In this document: positions 11,901-19,130 of the stretch, piece by piece
Position numbering within the stretch: position 1 is the stretch's first letter
How the letters are laid out: each line of letters begins with the position of its first letter
Assembly: GCA_015143295.1 (NCBI GenBank)
Contig: CM026554.1
Coordinates: 50,218,627 to 50,282,626 of the forward strand
DNA length: 64,000 bases
Direction of reading: 5' to 3'
DNA from: Tetracentron sinense
Taxonomy: Eukaryota; Streptophyta; Magnoliopsida; Trochodendrales; Trochodendraceae
Made by a program: the position numbers and the translations under genes
The notes under the pieces: generated by a model
What the model saw: only the letters and a program-made list of their open reading frames with translations
Database searches by the model: none
Told to the model about the DNA's origin: nothing

Positions 11901-12967
11901 CTGTATGTATTGATCAGACAAATAAATTTTTTTATAACAAAATATTTAACATGACACACAAAGATATGGCTTTCTCCGTGTTGTTTTTGCCCTGCCATAG
12001 CTACAACATTTGCTACAACATTGTTCCAAACAATTCATTTTACATTTGATTGATTAGACCACATTTCCATGTCAGATGTGGTTTTCTTGACTATGAAGGC
12101 TAAATCCTATGCTATCATTTATCTGGGAATTATAGACCATACCAACAGCAAAAGCTGGGCAACAATTGAACGTGTATAAATAACATCTTTTTTCGAGGTA
12201 GGTAAATCTCTACATAAGCTAAGGATGGAAGGTCCTAAGAAGAGCACCATATACGCGAATCAGCTGAATTTTTCATGTAATCATGTGATACCAAGACCAA
12301 CTTCATGAAGTGCTACAAAGTTCGTGCAGATCCCGACAAAACACCCTAAATCTTCTGAACCCATCTTCTTAAATTTCTGATACGTACCTGGTAGTTATGC
12401 GGATAGTTATTTAGGGATAGGAGTAGTGGTTGGTTTGGGTAGTTTGTAACTGTTTATTTCTCTATATAAGGCATGTAAAACCTTGTTTCTAAATACGATT
12501 AATTAAGAGGTTTGCTTGCCCCCTCGAAGAGGCATCAATGGAGGTCCGGGCTGCCTCGAATCAGCCATATCTCCTCTCCATTTCTTCTTAAATTTATATT
12601 TTAATTTAATTAAAAAGGTACGTAACAGTATCTAAACGTTCAATGCCCAAACCATGGTAGTGGTACTTCACAAAGTAGTTTGAATTGAGGATCTAAACCA
12701 GTTCATGAACAAATGAGTGTACTGAAAACGAATCATAAGAGAATTGAAATCGGAACTCGAAGCAAGAACAAAGGCACTCACGAATTCAACAAAGGCCAGG
12801 TTCCGATTTGCGCCAGCATTGCATTTGGTGTTGAAAATCTCGCCAAATGGCTTACAGAGGTCCACGAGCTCTTCTTCGGTACACTCCCATGGCAAATTAC
12901 GCAGATGCAGCACCTTCGACGGCGTCTGCGTGTAATGGAACTGTGGCTGCCCCGAAGAAGTAGACAT
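2987..12967 (-). CDS. PTB: Polypyrimidine tract-binding protein (PTB1/2-type), first five coding exons
   Basis: This nuclear RNA-binding splicing regulator binds CU-rich RNA. Coding exons by splice sites and protein continuity are 12782-12967, 5668-5877, 3346-3408, 3175-3248 and 2987-3082. They give 629 nt, about 209 residues, in one frame. RRM1 starts near residue 18 (RNP2-like VLHLRNL, RNP1-like NRNLAFVEF at 54-62) and ends with MYIQYSNRQEIVNN. RRM2 starts near 111 (NVLLVTIEG) and runs through IHLVFSAFGFVHKIATFEK and RYLLPEHVG to FSAHTDLNIKFQSHRSR. Both match the plant PTB1/PTB2 subfamily as I know it. The full protein should be roughly twice this length, so RRM3 lies off the left edge. The start codon is the one giving the family's MS..S.QPQF.YTQ.PSKVLHL N terminus. 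Intron 1 is 6.9 kb and TE-filled; the intron between exons 4 and 5 is GC-AG. No frameshift or stop was seen in the exons. Confidence 0.9.
3083..3174 (-). other. GC-AG intron of the PTB gene
   Basis: On the minus strand the upstream exon ends ATACCAAG and the intron begins GCAAGC; it ends TTTCAG before ATACTTGCT. Only this junction (AAG|GCAAGC, a good GC-donor consensus) keeps the reading frame and rebuilds the conserved IPRYLL; the nearby GT (GATGTATACC) would break the frame. The intron is 92 bp. Confidence 0.8.
3642..4866 (+). mobile_element. Probable solo LTR (Ty3/gypsy-like) in PTB intron 2
   Basis: A 1.2 kb block starts TGATCGGTGTTAATTG and ends TTGATAAACA, the TG...CA form of LTRs. It is flanked by AGGAT (3637-3641) and AGGAC (4867-4871), a 5 bp target duplication with one mismatch. 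A segment containing TGTGGTTCGACACCCCAGACT near 4792 resembles 3' LTR ends of plant gypsy elements. No second LTR or internal region is attached, hence solo. The orientation and exact borders are inferred. Confidence 0.45.
5246..5455. repeat. 105 bp tandem duplication
   Basis: A unit starting GGCCTAGAACAAAATG is present twice in tandem (about 5246-5350 and 5351-5455) with only about two differences. It lies in PTB intron 2, about 210 bp beyond the 3' end of exon 2. The near identity points to a recent local duplication. Confidence 0.85.
6046..6526. mobile_element. hAT-type MITE (TAGGGCTGTAAA family), copy 1
   Basis: Terminal inverted repeats start TAGGGCTGTAAATGG and end CCGTTTACAGCCCTA. The flanks are TATAAGAC (6038-6045) and TATGAGAC (6527-6534), an 8 bp target duplication with one mismatch, as for hAT elements. 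The interior is an AT-rich core between many GGATAT and ATATCC words, with no transposase. It sits in PTB intron 1. A related copy is at 60997-61458. Confidence 0.85.
7454..7888. mobile_element. hAT-type MITE, GAGCCGGGC-rich
   Basis: The right end reads CATCCCTA; the left end starts TAGCCGCACACGAGCCGGG, a degraded version of the same inverted repeat. The flanks AGCACATC (7446-7453) and ACCACATC (7889-7896) are an 8 bp target duplication with one mismatch. The interior consists of GAGCTCGGC and AAGCTTGGC words around an AT-rich core and is non-coding. It lies in PTB intron 1. Confidence 0.7.
7897..9039. other. Gene-free intronic stretch
   Basis: No coding exon was recognised. The stretch holds a TC-rich microsatellite-like run at about 8418-8460 and, at about 8160-8300, TE-like words such as GTGCCGACACTTGAACACGAC. 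It lies in PTB intron 1. Confidence 0.4.
9040..9261. mobile_element. hAT-type MITE with CGCCTAGGC core words
   Basis: Perfect 13 bp terminal inverted repeats CAGTGTAGTCAAA and TTTGACTACACTG enclose 222 bp. An exact 8 bp target duplication AAATAAGA lies at 9032-9039 and 9262-9269. The interior repeats GTCGCCTAGGCAACGCCT words near both ends around an AT-rich centre. It is non-coding and lies in PTB intron 1. Confidence 0.85.
10405..11610. repeat. GAGGCTCA-word-rich degenerate repeat
   Basis: The stretch is bordered by AGAGGCGAGGCG at about 10417 and GAGGTCGCCTTCGCC at about 11577. Imperfect repeats of CTTGAGG(C)TTAAATC and TGAGGCTCACTTTT occur about 100 bp apart (10753-10920). It looks like an old non-coding transposon, but no clean termini were found. 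It is within PTB intron 1. Confidence 0.3.
12378..12627 (+). mobile_element. Candidate small solo LTR in PTB intron 1
   Basis: The 250 bp block starts TGATACGTACC and ends GGTACGTAACA: TG...CA termini with inverted TACGTACC/GGTACGTA arms. It contains a TATA-like CTCTATATAAGGC at about 12461-12473. No convincing 5 bp duplication flanks it, so a TIR element is an alternative. It lies about 155 bp inside the donor of PTB exon 1. Confidence 0.35.
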
Positions 12968-13095
12968 CTAGGGTTAGGGTTTCGGAATACACGTTAAAAT
13001 TACGGATCGAGTTGCTACGAAATGCAGGGTTTTTAAAAGGGATGAGAACGAAAATGACGAATCGCATGGATTTTAACGGTTTTCTTGTCCGTACA
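12968..13095 (-). promoter_or_regulatory. PTB 5' leader and proximal promoter with telo-box motif
   Basis: On the minus strand, AAACCCTAACCC lies at about 12971-12982, directly before the start codon at 12967. This telo-box-type motif is common in leaders of plant genes for RNA-processing and translation proteins. A TTTTAAAAACC TATA-like stretch is near 13035. Transposon sequence begins about 130 bp upstream of the ATG, so little native promoter remains beside the gene. Confidence 0.45.
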
Positions 13096-13192
13096 TAACC
13101 GATTAGGCGACTACTGACTTCGGCTTTTAGAAAAAAGAGTGCTGAGAAGAAGGACCCAGGGTCCTCTTCTAAGCTGACCGGAGTGTGCCATT

Positions 13193-13484
13193 TGAAGACA
13201 AACTAATTTTATTGAAATGCCAAAATGATTACAAAGAGGCCAACTAAGGTTTATATAGATAATAGTATATAGATAAAAATAGAAACTAAATCTAAATCAA
13301 ATATTCTAATCTCTCAATCACAATCTCTTTCTAACTCAAATCTTTCCAATAATCTCAATCTCTTTCTAAATCCAATTCTTTCCAATCATCTCAATTTTAT
13401 TCTAAATCCATTTCTTTCCAATTGTGATGATGGTAATGATATGGTGCATCTCATGCATATCATTACCATACATGTACTCTATTA
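13193..13484 (-). repeat. 3' LTR of the gene-carrying element
   Basis: This 292 bp block is about 97% identical to 14828-15120. Read on the minus strand it starts TAATAG (not the usual TG) and ends CTTCA. It holds TATATAAA (complement of 13250-13258) and AATAAAA near its end, so it retains promoter and polyadenylation signals. The TATA lies about 285 bp upstream of the PTB start codon in the same orientation. Arms 13430-13443 and 13456-13469 form a perfect 14 bp inverted repeat. Confidence 0.85.
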
Positions 13485-13499
13485 CTCCCCCTCAAACTC
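13485..13499 (-). other. Polypurine tract
   Basis: The minus strand reads GAGTTTGAGGGGGAG and abuts the 3' LTR exactly. This is the expected plus-strand primer position and fixes the LTR border and element orientation. Confidence 0.85.
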
Positions 13500-13681
13500 A
13501 TGTAGATTTGAAAATATACGTGAGTTTGATACTTAATCAGTTAAGGTAGCTTGCTAGTCATTCCAATGTCGTTGCAGATCTTGATAGGTGGCAATCGTCA
13601 CTGTTGTTTATGTGTTGTATGATGAGAGAATAATAGGAGCCTCAATGGGCTAGACCTCTATGAGTCAATGAAAAGGGGGTG

Positions 13682-13929
13682 GACCTCAATGGGTCAGGGC
13701 CTCAATGGACCGAATAGCCTCTTGGGCAACGAAATGGGCCTCATGGGCCATAAAAAAGACATCCGTGATCATGCCTATGGTCTTGCCAAAAGGGTCACGG
13801 GTTTGGACCTCAATGGGTTAGGGCCTCAATGGGCCAAATAGCCTCTTGGACAATGAAATGGGCCTTGTGGGCCATATTCAAAAAGACACCCGTGATCGTG
13901 CCTATGGTCTTGCCCAAGGGGTCACGGGT
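13682..13929. repeat. 124 bp tandem duplication, GGCC/CCTCAATGG-rich
   Basis: Two diverged units start GACCTCAATGGGT at 13682 and 13806. Each contains CCTCAATGG, AATAGCCTCTTGG and GTCACGGGT. They form the 3' internal tail of the gene-carrying LTR element, between the captured ORF and the polypurine tract. The sequence is unlike the captured gene and is probably native to the element. Confidence 0.7.
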
Positions 13930-13931
13930 CT

Positions 13932-14411
13932 TCAAAAGGGCCTCTTTGGGCCTAAAAAAGAAAAAATGAGCCTTTCGCTCTTTCTTATGGGCAAAATGGG
14001 TTTGCCTAGCTCCCTCTCACCATGGGCAAAATGACATTTGTCCCCAAACTTGCACCCTTCTGCACTGTTGAATTTGTTGCACATGCAGGTCTTGACGACA
14101 AGCGAAGAAGAACCATCGGGGAAGGATGGTGGTGGGACCACCGGATTTCTCGAAACTGGAGGATGGGCTGGATGCCCACCCAGATTGGTCATGTGAGCCA
14201 CTGCATTGAAGCCACCAGGGACATAGTGCATGAAGTGGCAACCCTCTCCAAATGGGCAGCCAGAAGTGCTGAAAAACTTGGTGCATGGCTTCGATTTGCT
14301 CTCCATACCAGTTGGAAAGGACTCCATTTCTTGTTTGGATCTCTTAAATCCCCCATTTGCATTCAAGGCAGTGTCCGGCCTCCCCCTCTTGCGAGCATGA
14401 CCGAAATCCAT
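13932..14411 (-). CDS. Captured KHZ-type CCCH zinc-finger protein fragment (C-terminal KH domain missing)
   Basis: The 159-codon ORF begins MDFGHARKRGRP in a good context (GTCGCCATGG). Two CX8CX5CX3H fingers are intact: C43/C52/C58/H62 (CTKFFSTSG...CHFMH) and C111/C120/C126/H130 (CNKFNSAEG...CHFAH). The sequence closely follows plant KHZ1/KHZ2-type RNA-binding proteins (nuclear; flowering and senescence in Arabidopsis), which continue after the second finger into a KH domain. Here similarity stops at about residue 138 (ERELGKP); the last 21 residues read into element sequence and no KH domain follows. The ORF runs with the LTR element, between its PBS and PPT, preceded by leader sequence containing AAACCCTAG. 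It may encode a fingers-only protein, or may be non-functional. It could also be annotated as a pseudogene. Confidence 0.75.
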   Translation of the reverse strand: MDFGHARKRGRPDTALNANGGFKRSKQEMESFPTGMESKSKPCTKFFSTSGCPFGEGCHFMHYVPGGFNAVAHMTNLGGHPAHPPVSRNPVVPPPSFPDGSSSLVVKTCMCNKFNSAEGCKFGDKCHFAHGERELGKPILPIRKSERLIFSFLGPKRPF

Positions 14412-14739
14412 GGCGACAAGCACAGATCGAGTTCGAAACAGAGAGAAGACAGGAACAAAATAAAATTAGAATTTGAGGAAATCAAAACCTCGGGTTTGCA
14501 GAAAGCCAAACCCTAGAAAAGGAAGATAGAAAGTTTTTTTTTTTTTTAAATAAAAAAAAAAAACTAGGGTTTGCAGGAGACGAAACGAAAGGGTGTGGTC
14601 TCGAAAAAAGAAAACATTAACAGGCTCTCTAGGTTATAAGGTGAATGAGAGGACCTGTGAAAGAGATGCAGACTTTGACGTGAAGCACTGTTGGCGCCTA
14701 AAAGCTAAAAGTAAAGGTCACGAAACAAGAATTTCACAC

Positions 14740-14769
14740 CCGGCGGGCGGTGGCAGCACCACCCGCCGG
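14740..14769. other. GC-rich hairpin in the retroelement leader
   Basis: CCGGCGGGCGGTGG and CCACCCGCCGG are imperfect inverted arms around a short loop, about 50 bp downstream of the PBS in element orientation. The position resembles leader structures used for packaging or dimerisation in retroelements; function here is inference. Confidence 0.45.
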
Positions 14770-14815
14770 AAAAGCGGAATTTGAAAAAAAAATCAAAATA
14801 AGCAGTGGATCGCCC

Positions 14816-14827
14816 GCTCTGATACCA
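14816..14827 (-). other. Primer-binding site (initiator-Met tRNA type)
   Basis: The minus strand reads TGGTATCAGAGC immediately after the 5' LTR terminus CTTCA. This is the standard plant initiator-Met tRNA-complementary PBS and proves that the enclosed zinc-finger ORF is internal to an LTR retroelement. Confidence 0.9.
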
Positions 14828-15120
14828 TGAAGACAAACTAATTTTATTGAATTGCCAAGATGATTACAAAGAGACCCAACTAGGGTTTATATAGATAATA
14901 GTATACAGATAAAAATAGAAACTAAATCTAAATCAAATATTCTAATCTCTCAATCACAATCTCTTTCTAACTCAAATCTTTCCAATAATCTCAATCTCTT
15001 TCTAAATCCAATTCTTTCCAACCATCTCAATTTCATTCTAAATCCATTTCTTTCCAATTGTGATGATGGTAATGATATGGTGCATCTCATGCATATCATT
15101 ACCATACATGTACCCTATTA
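14828..15120 (-). repeat. 5' LTR of the gene-carrying element
   Basis: The 293 bp partner of 13193-13484. The TATA motif (complement of 14886-14894) and AATAAAA (near 14843) are about 40-45 bp apart, implying a short R region. The perfect inverted arms ATGGTAATGATATG are conserved at 15066-15079 and 15092-15105. Confidence 0.85.
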
Positions 15121-15441
15121 CCCTTGACCCTTTTAACACATTTTTAATCATGGGTAAGCTTAATTAAATTAAAAATAATATTTTTGTTTTTCTACAAACC
15201 ATGGTTAGATTGCTTAACCGTAGGGAGTGAATGAATCCTAACCACAGTTGATGGGTGGTAACAAAGAGGCGTGGGCCAATAAGATCACGGATCAGCTTCT
15301 AAGTTGACCCGGTCCGTTCTTCATTTACCTTTTAGGAAAGAGCAATAGTTTTCAAGTATTTTATTTTTCTAAAAACTAATGGTAGATGGGTGAACCTTTT
15401 TAGGGTGAGTGAATGTGACTCGGTTTTCTTTTTTTTTTACA

Positions 15442-15799
15442 TCTCGACAATTATACTAAGAGAAGCGAGATTAAAAAGTTGGTTGATTTTTTTATAATAT
15501 TTCTAATAAGTCGCAATTTTAAGGAATAATGATAAATTTTTTTTATAAAATTTAAGATATTAAATTATCTTATAAAAAAGGTTAGTAGGGGTATTGAAGT
15601 AATATCAACTACAACTAATAATAATCCCTCAATATCTCTACGATTCCCTCTCAAGAAAAAATATAGGGACAAGTGTTATGATATAGTTTCAACTCACAAC
15701 TCATCTTTTCAAGTTAAAATTTTAAAATGACATCACTAGAGTCCCTCTTCTCTCCCCCCCCCCCCCTCTTTCACGTGCATTGCATGTGCCGCCTACTAG
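15442..15799 (+). mobile_element. Short non-autonomous Helitron
   Basis: The 5' end is TCTCGACAATTATAC after an A; the 3' end is the hairpin CACGTGC/GCATGTG (15772-15788), then CCGCCTA and CTAG, followed by T. This gives A-TC...CTAG-T, the Helitron insertion signature. It is 358 bp with a long C run (about 15757-15769) and no coding sequence. Confidence 0.6.
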
Positions 15800-17040
15800 T
15801 ACAGTTAAATAGAGTTTAATAAGGGACACATGTGGCATTAAAAGGACCCGCACATTCTTGCGTAACTTACCGAGGAGGTGATTATTTTCCTTTAAAAAAA
15901 TAGCAATAGCTTGCTCCACTGGCAAAGAATGAACAATTGCTTCTCGCGCTTAGATAGCTGACCGTTGAACTCCCACTAACTAGTTAATGTTTTTAATCCT
16001 TTTTTTTGTTTTTCAAAGGGAACACGTGGCAAGAAAATGGGAGCCGAGATACCCCATCTTGCGTCACCTACCAAGGAGGTGATTATCATAATCACTCTTA
16101 ATTGAGTGACTCAAATGGATTGATGTCCCAACTCAGAAGTTATGAAGAATATAAAAACATCTCTTTCTTGTAAGAGACAAAAGAGCTTCTCATCTAACCA
16201 GCAAAGAAGAAGAGAGAGTTGAAACCCTACGGAAAATCTTTAAATACCTACAATCCAATCAGGTAAATAATTTACTTTATGTTGTTTTCTGTACAAAGCT
16301 CCATGATTCGAGACTAAAAGAGATTTTTTTTTTTTTTTTTGGAGAAATGGTGTAGGACGGGTGAGAGAAACGGCATCCAGCCTATGAATGAAATTTGGAG
16401 AAGAAGAAGGTTGGGACTTGGGTGCGCATAGAAAAGACACAGAGAGCACCCTTATATAAAGAGAGAGTAACGTCTCCATCTTAAAGAGAGAGCCGTAATC
16501 CCCTAGTGCCCTAGAAAACCCTAATGGCCTTACCATCTATATATCTCAACGCGTACTGCAGAGGCAGTAATAATCTCGAATCTGAGGTGTATCTTTTTTT
16601 TTTGAATCATACGAGGTATATATAATCATCGTACTCGATGTATATTATTTTCTTACTATATAGTTTGATCCGTGTTTGTCGATGAATTCTATGCAAATCG
16701 ATACGTATTACGTGTATTTTGATTAGCATCTAGAAATGTAGAGACGGCTGTTTGATCACATTTCGCTCATGCACTTCGAGGATGCTGAGGCTCCAGTAGC
16801 TTGCAGAGTGAGTGTTTGGCAACTTCCCAATCCCGCGTCAGGCCAAGGTATGGATTTAATTTAATTTAATTTTATCCATTGTTTGATTCTCCTCCTTCTA
16901 AACCTGTTTTGCTATTCTCTTCCATTGAAAAATCTGTCTGGGTTTGTTTTCTGAGATTTGAGTGTTGGATGGCTGAGGGGAATCTCCTAATCATGTTAAT
17001 CGTATAGCCAAGGAATGATAGAGAGGTAGTAGATGAGGTT
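15800..17040. other. Gene-free stretch
   Basis: A diverged direct repeat is seen: GGGACACATGTGGCA...GGAGGTGATTAT at 15823-15885 and GGGAACACGTGGCA...GGAGGTGATTAT at 16018-16087. An open segment at about 16744-16848, ending with a possible donor CAAG|GTATGG, could be an exon, but I recognise no protein family and claim no gene. Confidence 0.35.
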
Positions 17041-17245
17041 ATTCAATGAAGATTATAAAGCTGGAATGTTAAGAGGGCTGTGCTGCCTAAAAAGAGGAGA
17101 ATGATAAAGAAAACTATAAGGATGGTATGACCATCTATAGTCATCCTTCAAGAGACAAAACTGAGAGAGATCAACAAAATAACTATCAAGGCATATGGGG
17201 TAAGAAGAATAGGAATTGATTGATCGCCTTAGTGGCTGAAGGAAC
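17041..17245 (+). pseudogene. LINE endonuclease remnant
   Basis: With several stops and frameshifts, the plus strand reads pieces like a plant L1 endonuclease N terminus: a lysine/arginine-rich KKRRMIKK segment, then ILQETKL (17148-17168), the conserved catalytic-glutamate motif seen as CIQETKL in the LINEs at 30.9 and 52.0 kb. It is truncated on both sides and meets Copia LTR-like sequence at 17246. Confidence 0.4.
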
Positions 17246-17640
17246 TGTAGGTGGTGATTTAAATTATTTGAAAATGATTAAAACCTGGTCACTAGGATCC
17301 ATGTTTTCGATTTTAATCAGAAAATAATTCCCCCAACTTTTTTCTTGTTGATTAGGATGAGTGTTTGATCTATTAAATGGTAGAAAACACTCATTTGCAA
17401 TATTTTTTTTATTGATTTCTTTTAGTCTCACATCGCTTATGGAAAGAGAATCCTTTAGATTTATTTATCCCTAGTGGTTGCTTAGTTGTAACCAACTATT
17501 TCATATGGTGTGTAATCCCCTTCTTTTTATCATTTACACCATTCATTGGGTCCCTGAGTGGCGCTTGCAGCAAGCGTGCATGCGCTCATGCACGGTCTCA
17601 GGTGCGGGGGCTGGCAAAGGGCTTTGGGCGCTATGAAGCC
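17246..17640 (+). repeat. Copia LTR 5' part, plus orientation
   Basis: It starts TGTAGGTGGTGATTTAAATT and continues through GGATCCATGTTTTCGATTTTAA to TTTGGGCGCTATGAAGCC. The same order is found in reverse complement at 28276-28232 joined to 19125-18780 (TGTTGGTGGTGATTCAAATT onward). It is therefore an inverted, truncated copy of the LTR belonging to the Copia relic at 28-35 kb. Confidence 0.6.
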
Positions 17641-17899
17641 TAATCTGGTTTAGTCTAATCCTAGTTCTAAACTGTTTTGGAATTGGTCTATTTTAGATTA
17701 TACTATACTGGTTTTGGGACATTTTCCAATCTATCTGGCGAGTTCTGATTTGGCTAGAATCTACTCTACTCCAATTATGTTTGGTTATGGAGTTATAGAT
17801 AATCCAGTTTTAACTTAGTTCAATTTCTGTTTGGTCACAAATTTACTTTTAATCTAATGTTTCAACTGTTGTTTGGTCACGAGTTTAGGCATGTCTAAA

Positions 17900-19130
17900 A
17901 TTGACCAATTCACAAGTTACCTTGTTTGGGTGCAAATGGTCCTATGTAGGATCCATCATGAGGATTAGCTAGGTTTCCATCAAGATCAGATGGCCGCCCA
18001 AATGGTTCTATCCGTAGGATAGATCAACTAGATCAATCCCATAGGTTTGATCATCAAGCCATTTTGGTTACCAAGATTGAGCAATCGAACGGTCCACATA
18101 TGAACTGTTCTACAGACGGTTGAGAAGCCCAAAGGTATTCAGAGCTGGACAAAAGTCCGTTTTCAAGCACCCATGGATCTGGATTGACCTTGGACAGCCT
18201 TCTGGATATAGGTTTTGGGTTTCTTCTTCCTTGAGCTTTAAGGTCTATTAATGGAGATCTTTGGTTTAGATTCCTCCTATGGACCAGGTGGTTCAAATCT
18301 ATCTGGATCAGGGTTGACCTGCTTTGGACTTGGTCTGGGTTTCTTCTCTTTGGTACGGGTTCCAACAAAATTATGAACCAACTCTGGGCCTCTTATTTAT
18401 AGAGGACCAAGGCCGTCCTGCATGAGAATGGACTCAACCACTTGGCTAGGCCATTCTGCCTGGGCAGGCCCTCCCCCAGGCAGGCCATGCGAAGGCCATA
18501 TGGAGCTCTGGGTTAGACCACCCCATGTGCTCAATGATGGGTCTGAACCACTATTATTAAGCAATGATGGGCTTGAACCATCTGCTCACACCAATGTGGT
18601 TCAGTCGGTCCTTGGACTAGACACCCATGATCGGACGACCCAGATCGAATATAAGCTACAACCAAGATCAAATGAATATGATCAATACAGGATGATCAAT
18701 CAACATTGTCAAGCTTGATTAACGATGAAGATCTAACGGATGGTCCAGAATCCAAATTAGTCAAAAGAAAGGGTGACCCCTATCGACGATGGCTCCTCAT
18801 AGCACCCAAAGCCCTTTGCCCTGCATCCAAACCCGAGCCCGTGTGTGCTCGCTGCGAGCACAACTCTCAGACCTAAGAAATGATCAATGATGTAAAGAAT
18901 AACAAGGAGAGAATTATACATCTTATAAGATAGTTACAACTAAGCAACCGGTTGGGATAAATAAACCCAAAGATTTTTCTTTCTATAAGTGATGTGAGAC
19001 TAAAGAAAAATAAGAGAAGACACTACAGATGAGTGCTTTCTCTCATTCAATAGATTAAGCACCCTTCCTAATCAATAAATAAAGTGTGGGGTTTTAATCT
19101 CCCATTAAAATCGAAAACCCGGATCCTAAT
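17900..19130 (-). repeat. Copia 3' LTR, minus orientation, split by a gypsy insertion
   Basis: The LTR starts at 28276 on the minus strand (TGTTGG after polypurine AAGTGAGGGAT), runs to 28232, is interrupted by the gypsy element 19131-28226 with its CTAAT duplication, and resumes at 19130. A TATA-like CTCTATAAATAAGAG is at 18405-18390 (minus). Its first about 350 bp are repeated inverted at 17246-17640. The inner end is not clear; 17900 is approximate. Confidence 0.5.

Larger units (their letters stand above)
13193..15120 (-). mobile_element. Non-autonomous LTR retrotransposon carrying a captured CCCH zinc-finger gene segment
   Basis: This is a complete minus-strand element of 1.93 kb. It has a 5' LTR (14828-15120), a PBS directly against it, an internal region of about 1.3 kb, a purine-rich tract, and a 3' LTR (13193-13484). 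The LTRs differ at about nine positions by eye (roughly 3%). The internal region has no gag, protease, RT or integrase. It carries a leader, an open 159-codon frame with two CCCH zinc fingers, and a GGCC-rich duplicated tail. Flanks CCATT and CCCTT are a possible 5 bp target duplication with one mismatch. Size and lack of pol fit a TRIM/small-LARD element that has acquired a host transcript segment. Confidence 0.8.
13096..15360. mobile_element. MITE-like inverted repeat split by an LTR element
   Basis: The left part (13096-13192) and the right part (15121 to about 15360) carry opposing similar ends: GAAGAAGGACCCAGGGTC...TAAGCTGACCGG on the left, and the complement of TTCTAAGTTGACCCGGTCCGTTCTTC on the right. 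The right part also contains ACCCTTTTAACAC and TCCTAACCACAGTTGATGG, words shared with the MITEs at 35623-36215 and 43035-43170. It appears to be one element interrupted by the 13193-15120 insertion. Confidence 0.45.

Noticed and set aside
12378-12627. Possible Cassandra-type LTR carrying 5S RNA sequence
   Set aside because: No 5S rRNA internal promoter boxes are present in the 250 bp block.
12713-12997. Plus-strand ORFs over PTB exon 1
   Set aside because: They are complements of the RRM-coding exon; no family similarity and no splice context.
14022-14516. 164-codon plus-strand ORF over the zinc-finger segment
   Set aside because: It is antisense to the recognisable CCCH protein; the minus frame carries the conserved cysteines and histidines.
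15757-15769. Long C run as a functional element
   Set aside because: A homopolymer within a short Helitron; likely slippage-prone and possibly imprecise in the assembly.
16240-16536. 98-codon minus ORF with a nearby TATA-like stretch
   Set aside because: No homology recognised, includes a poly-Lys run from a T tract, and no splice or conservation support.
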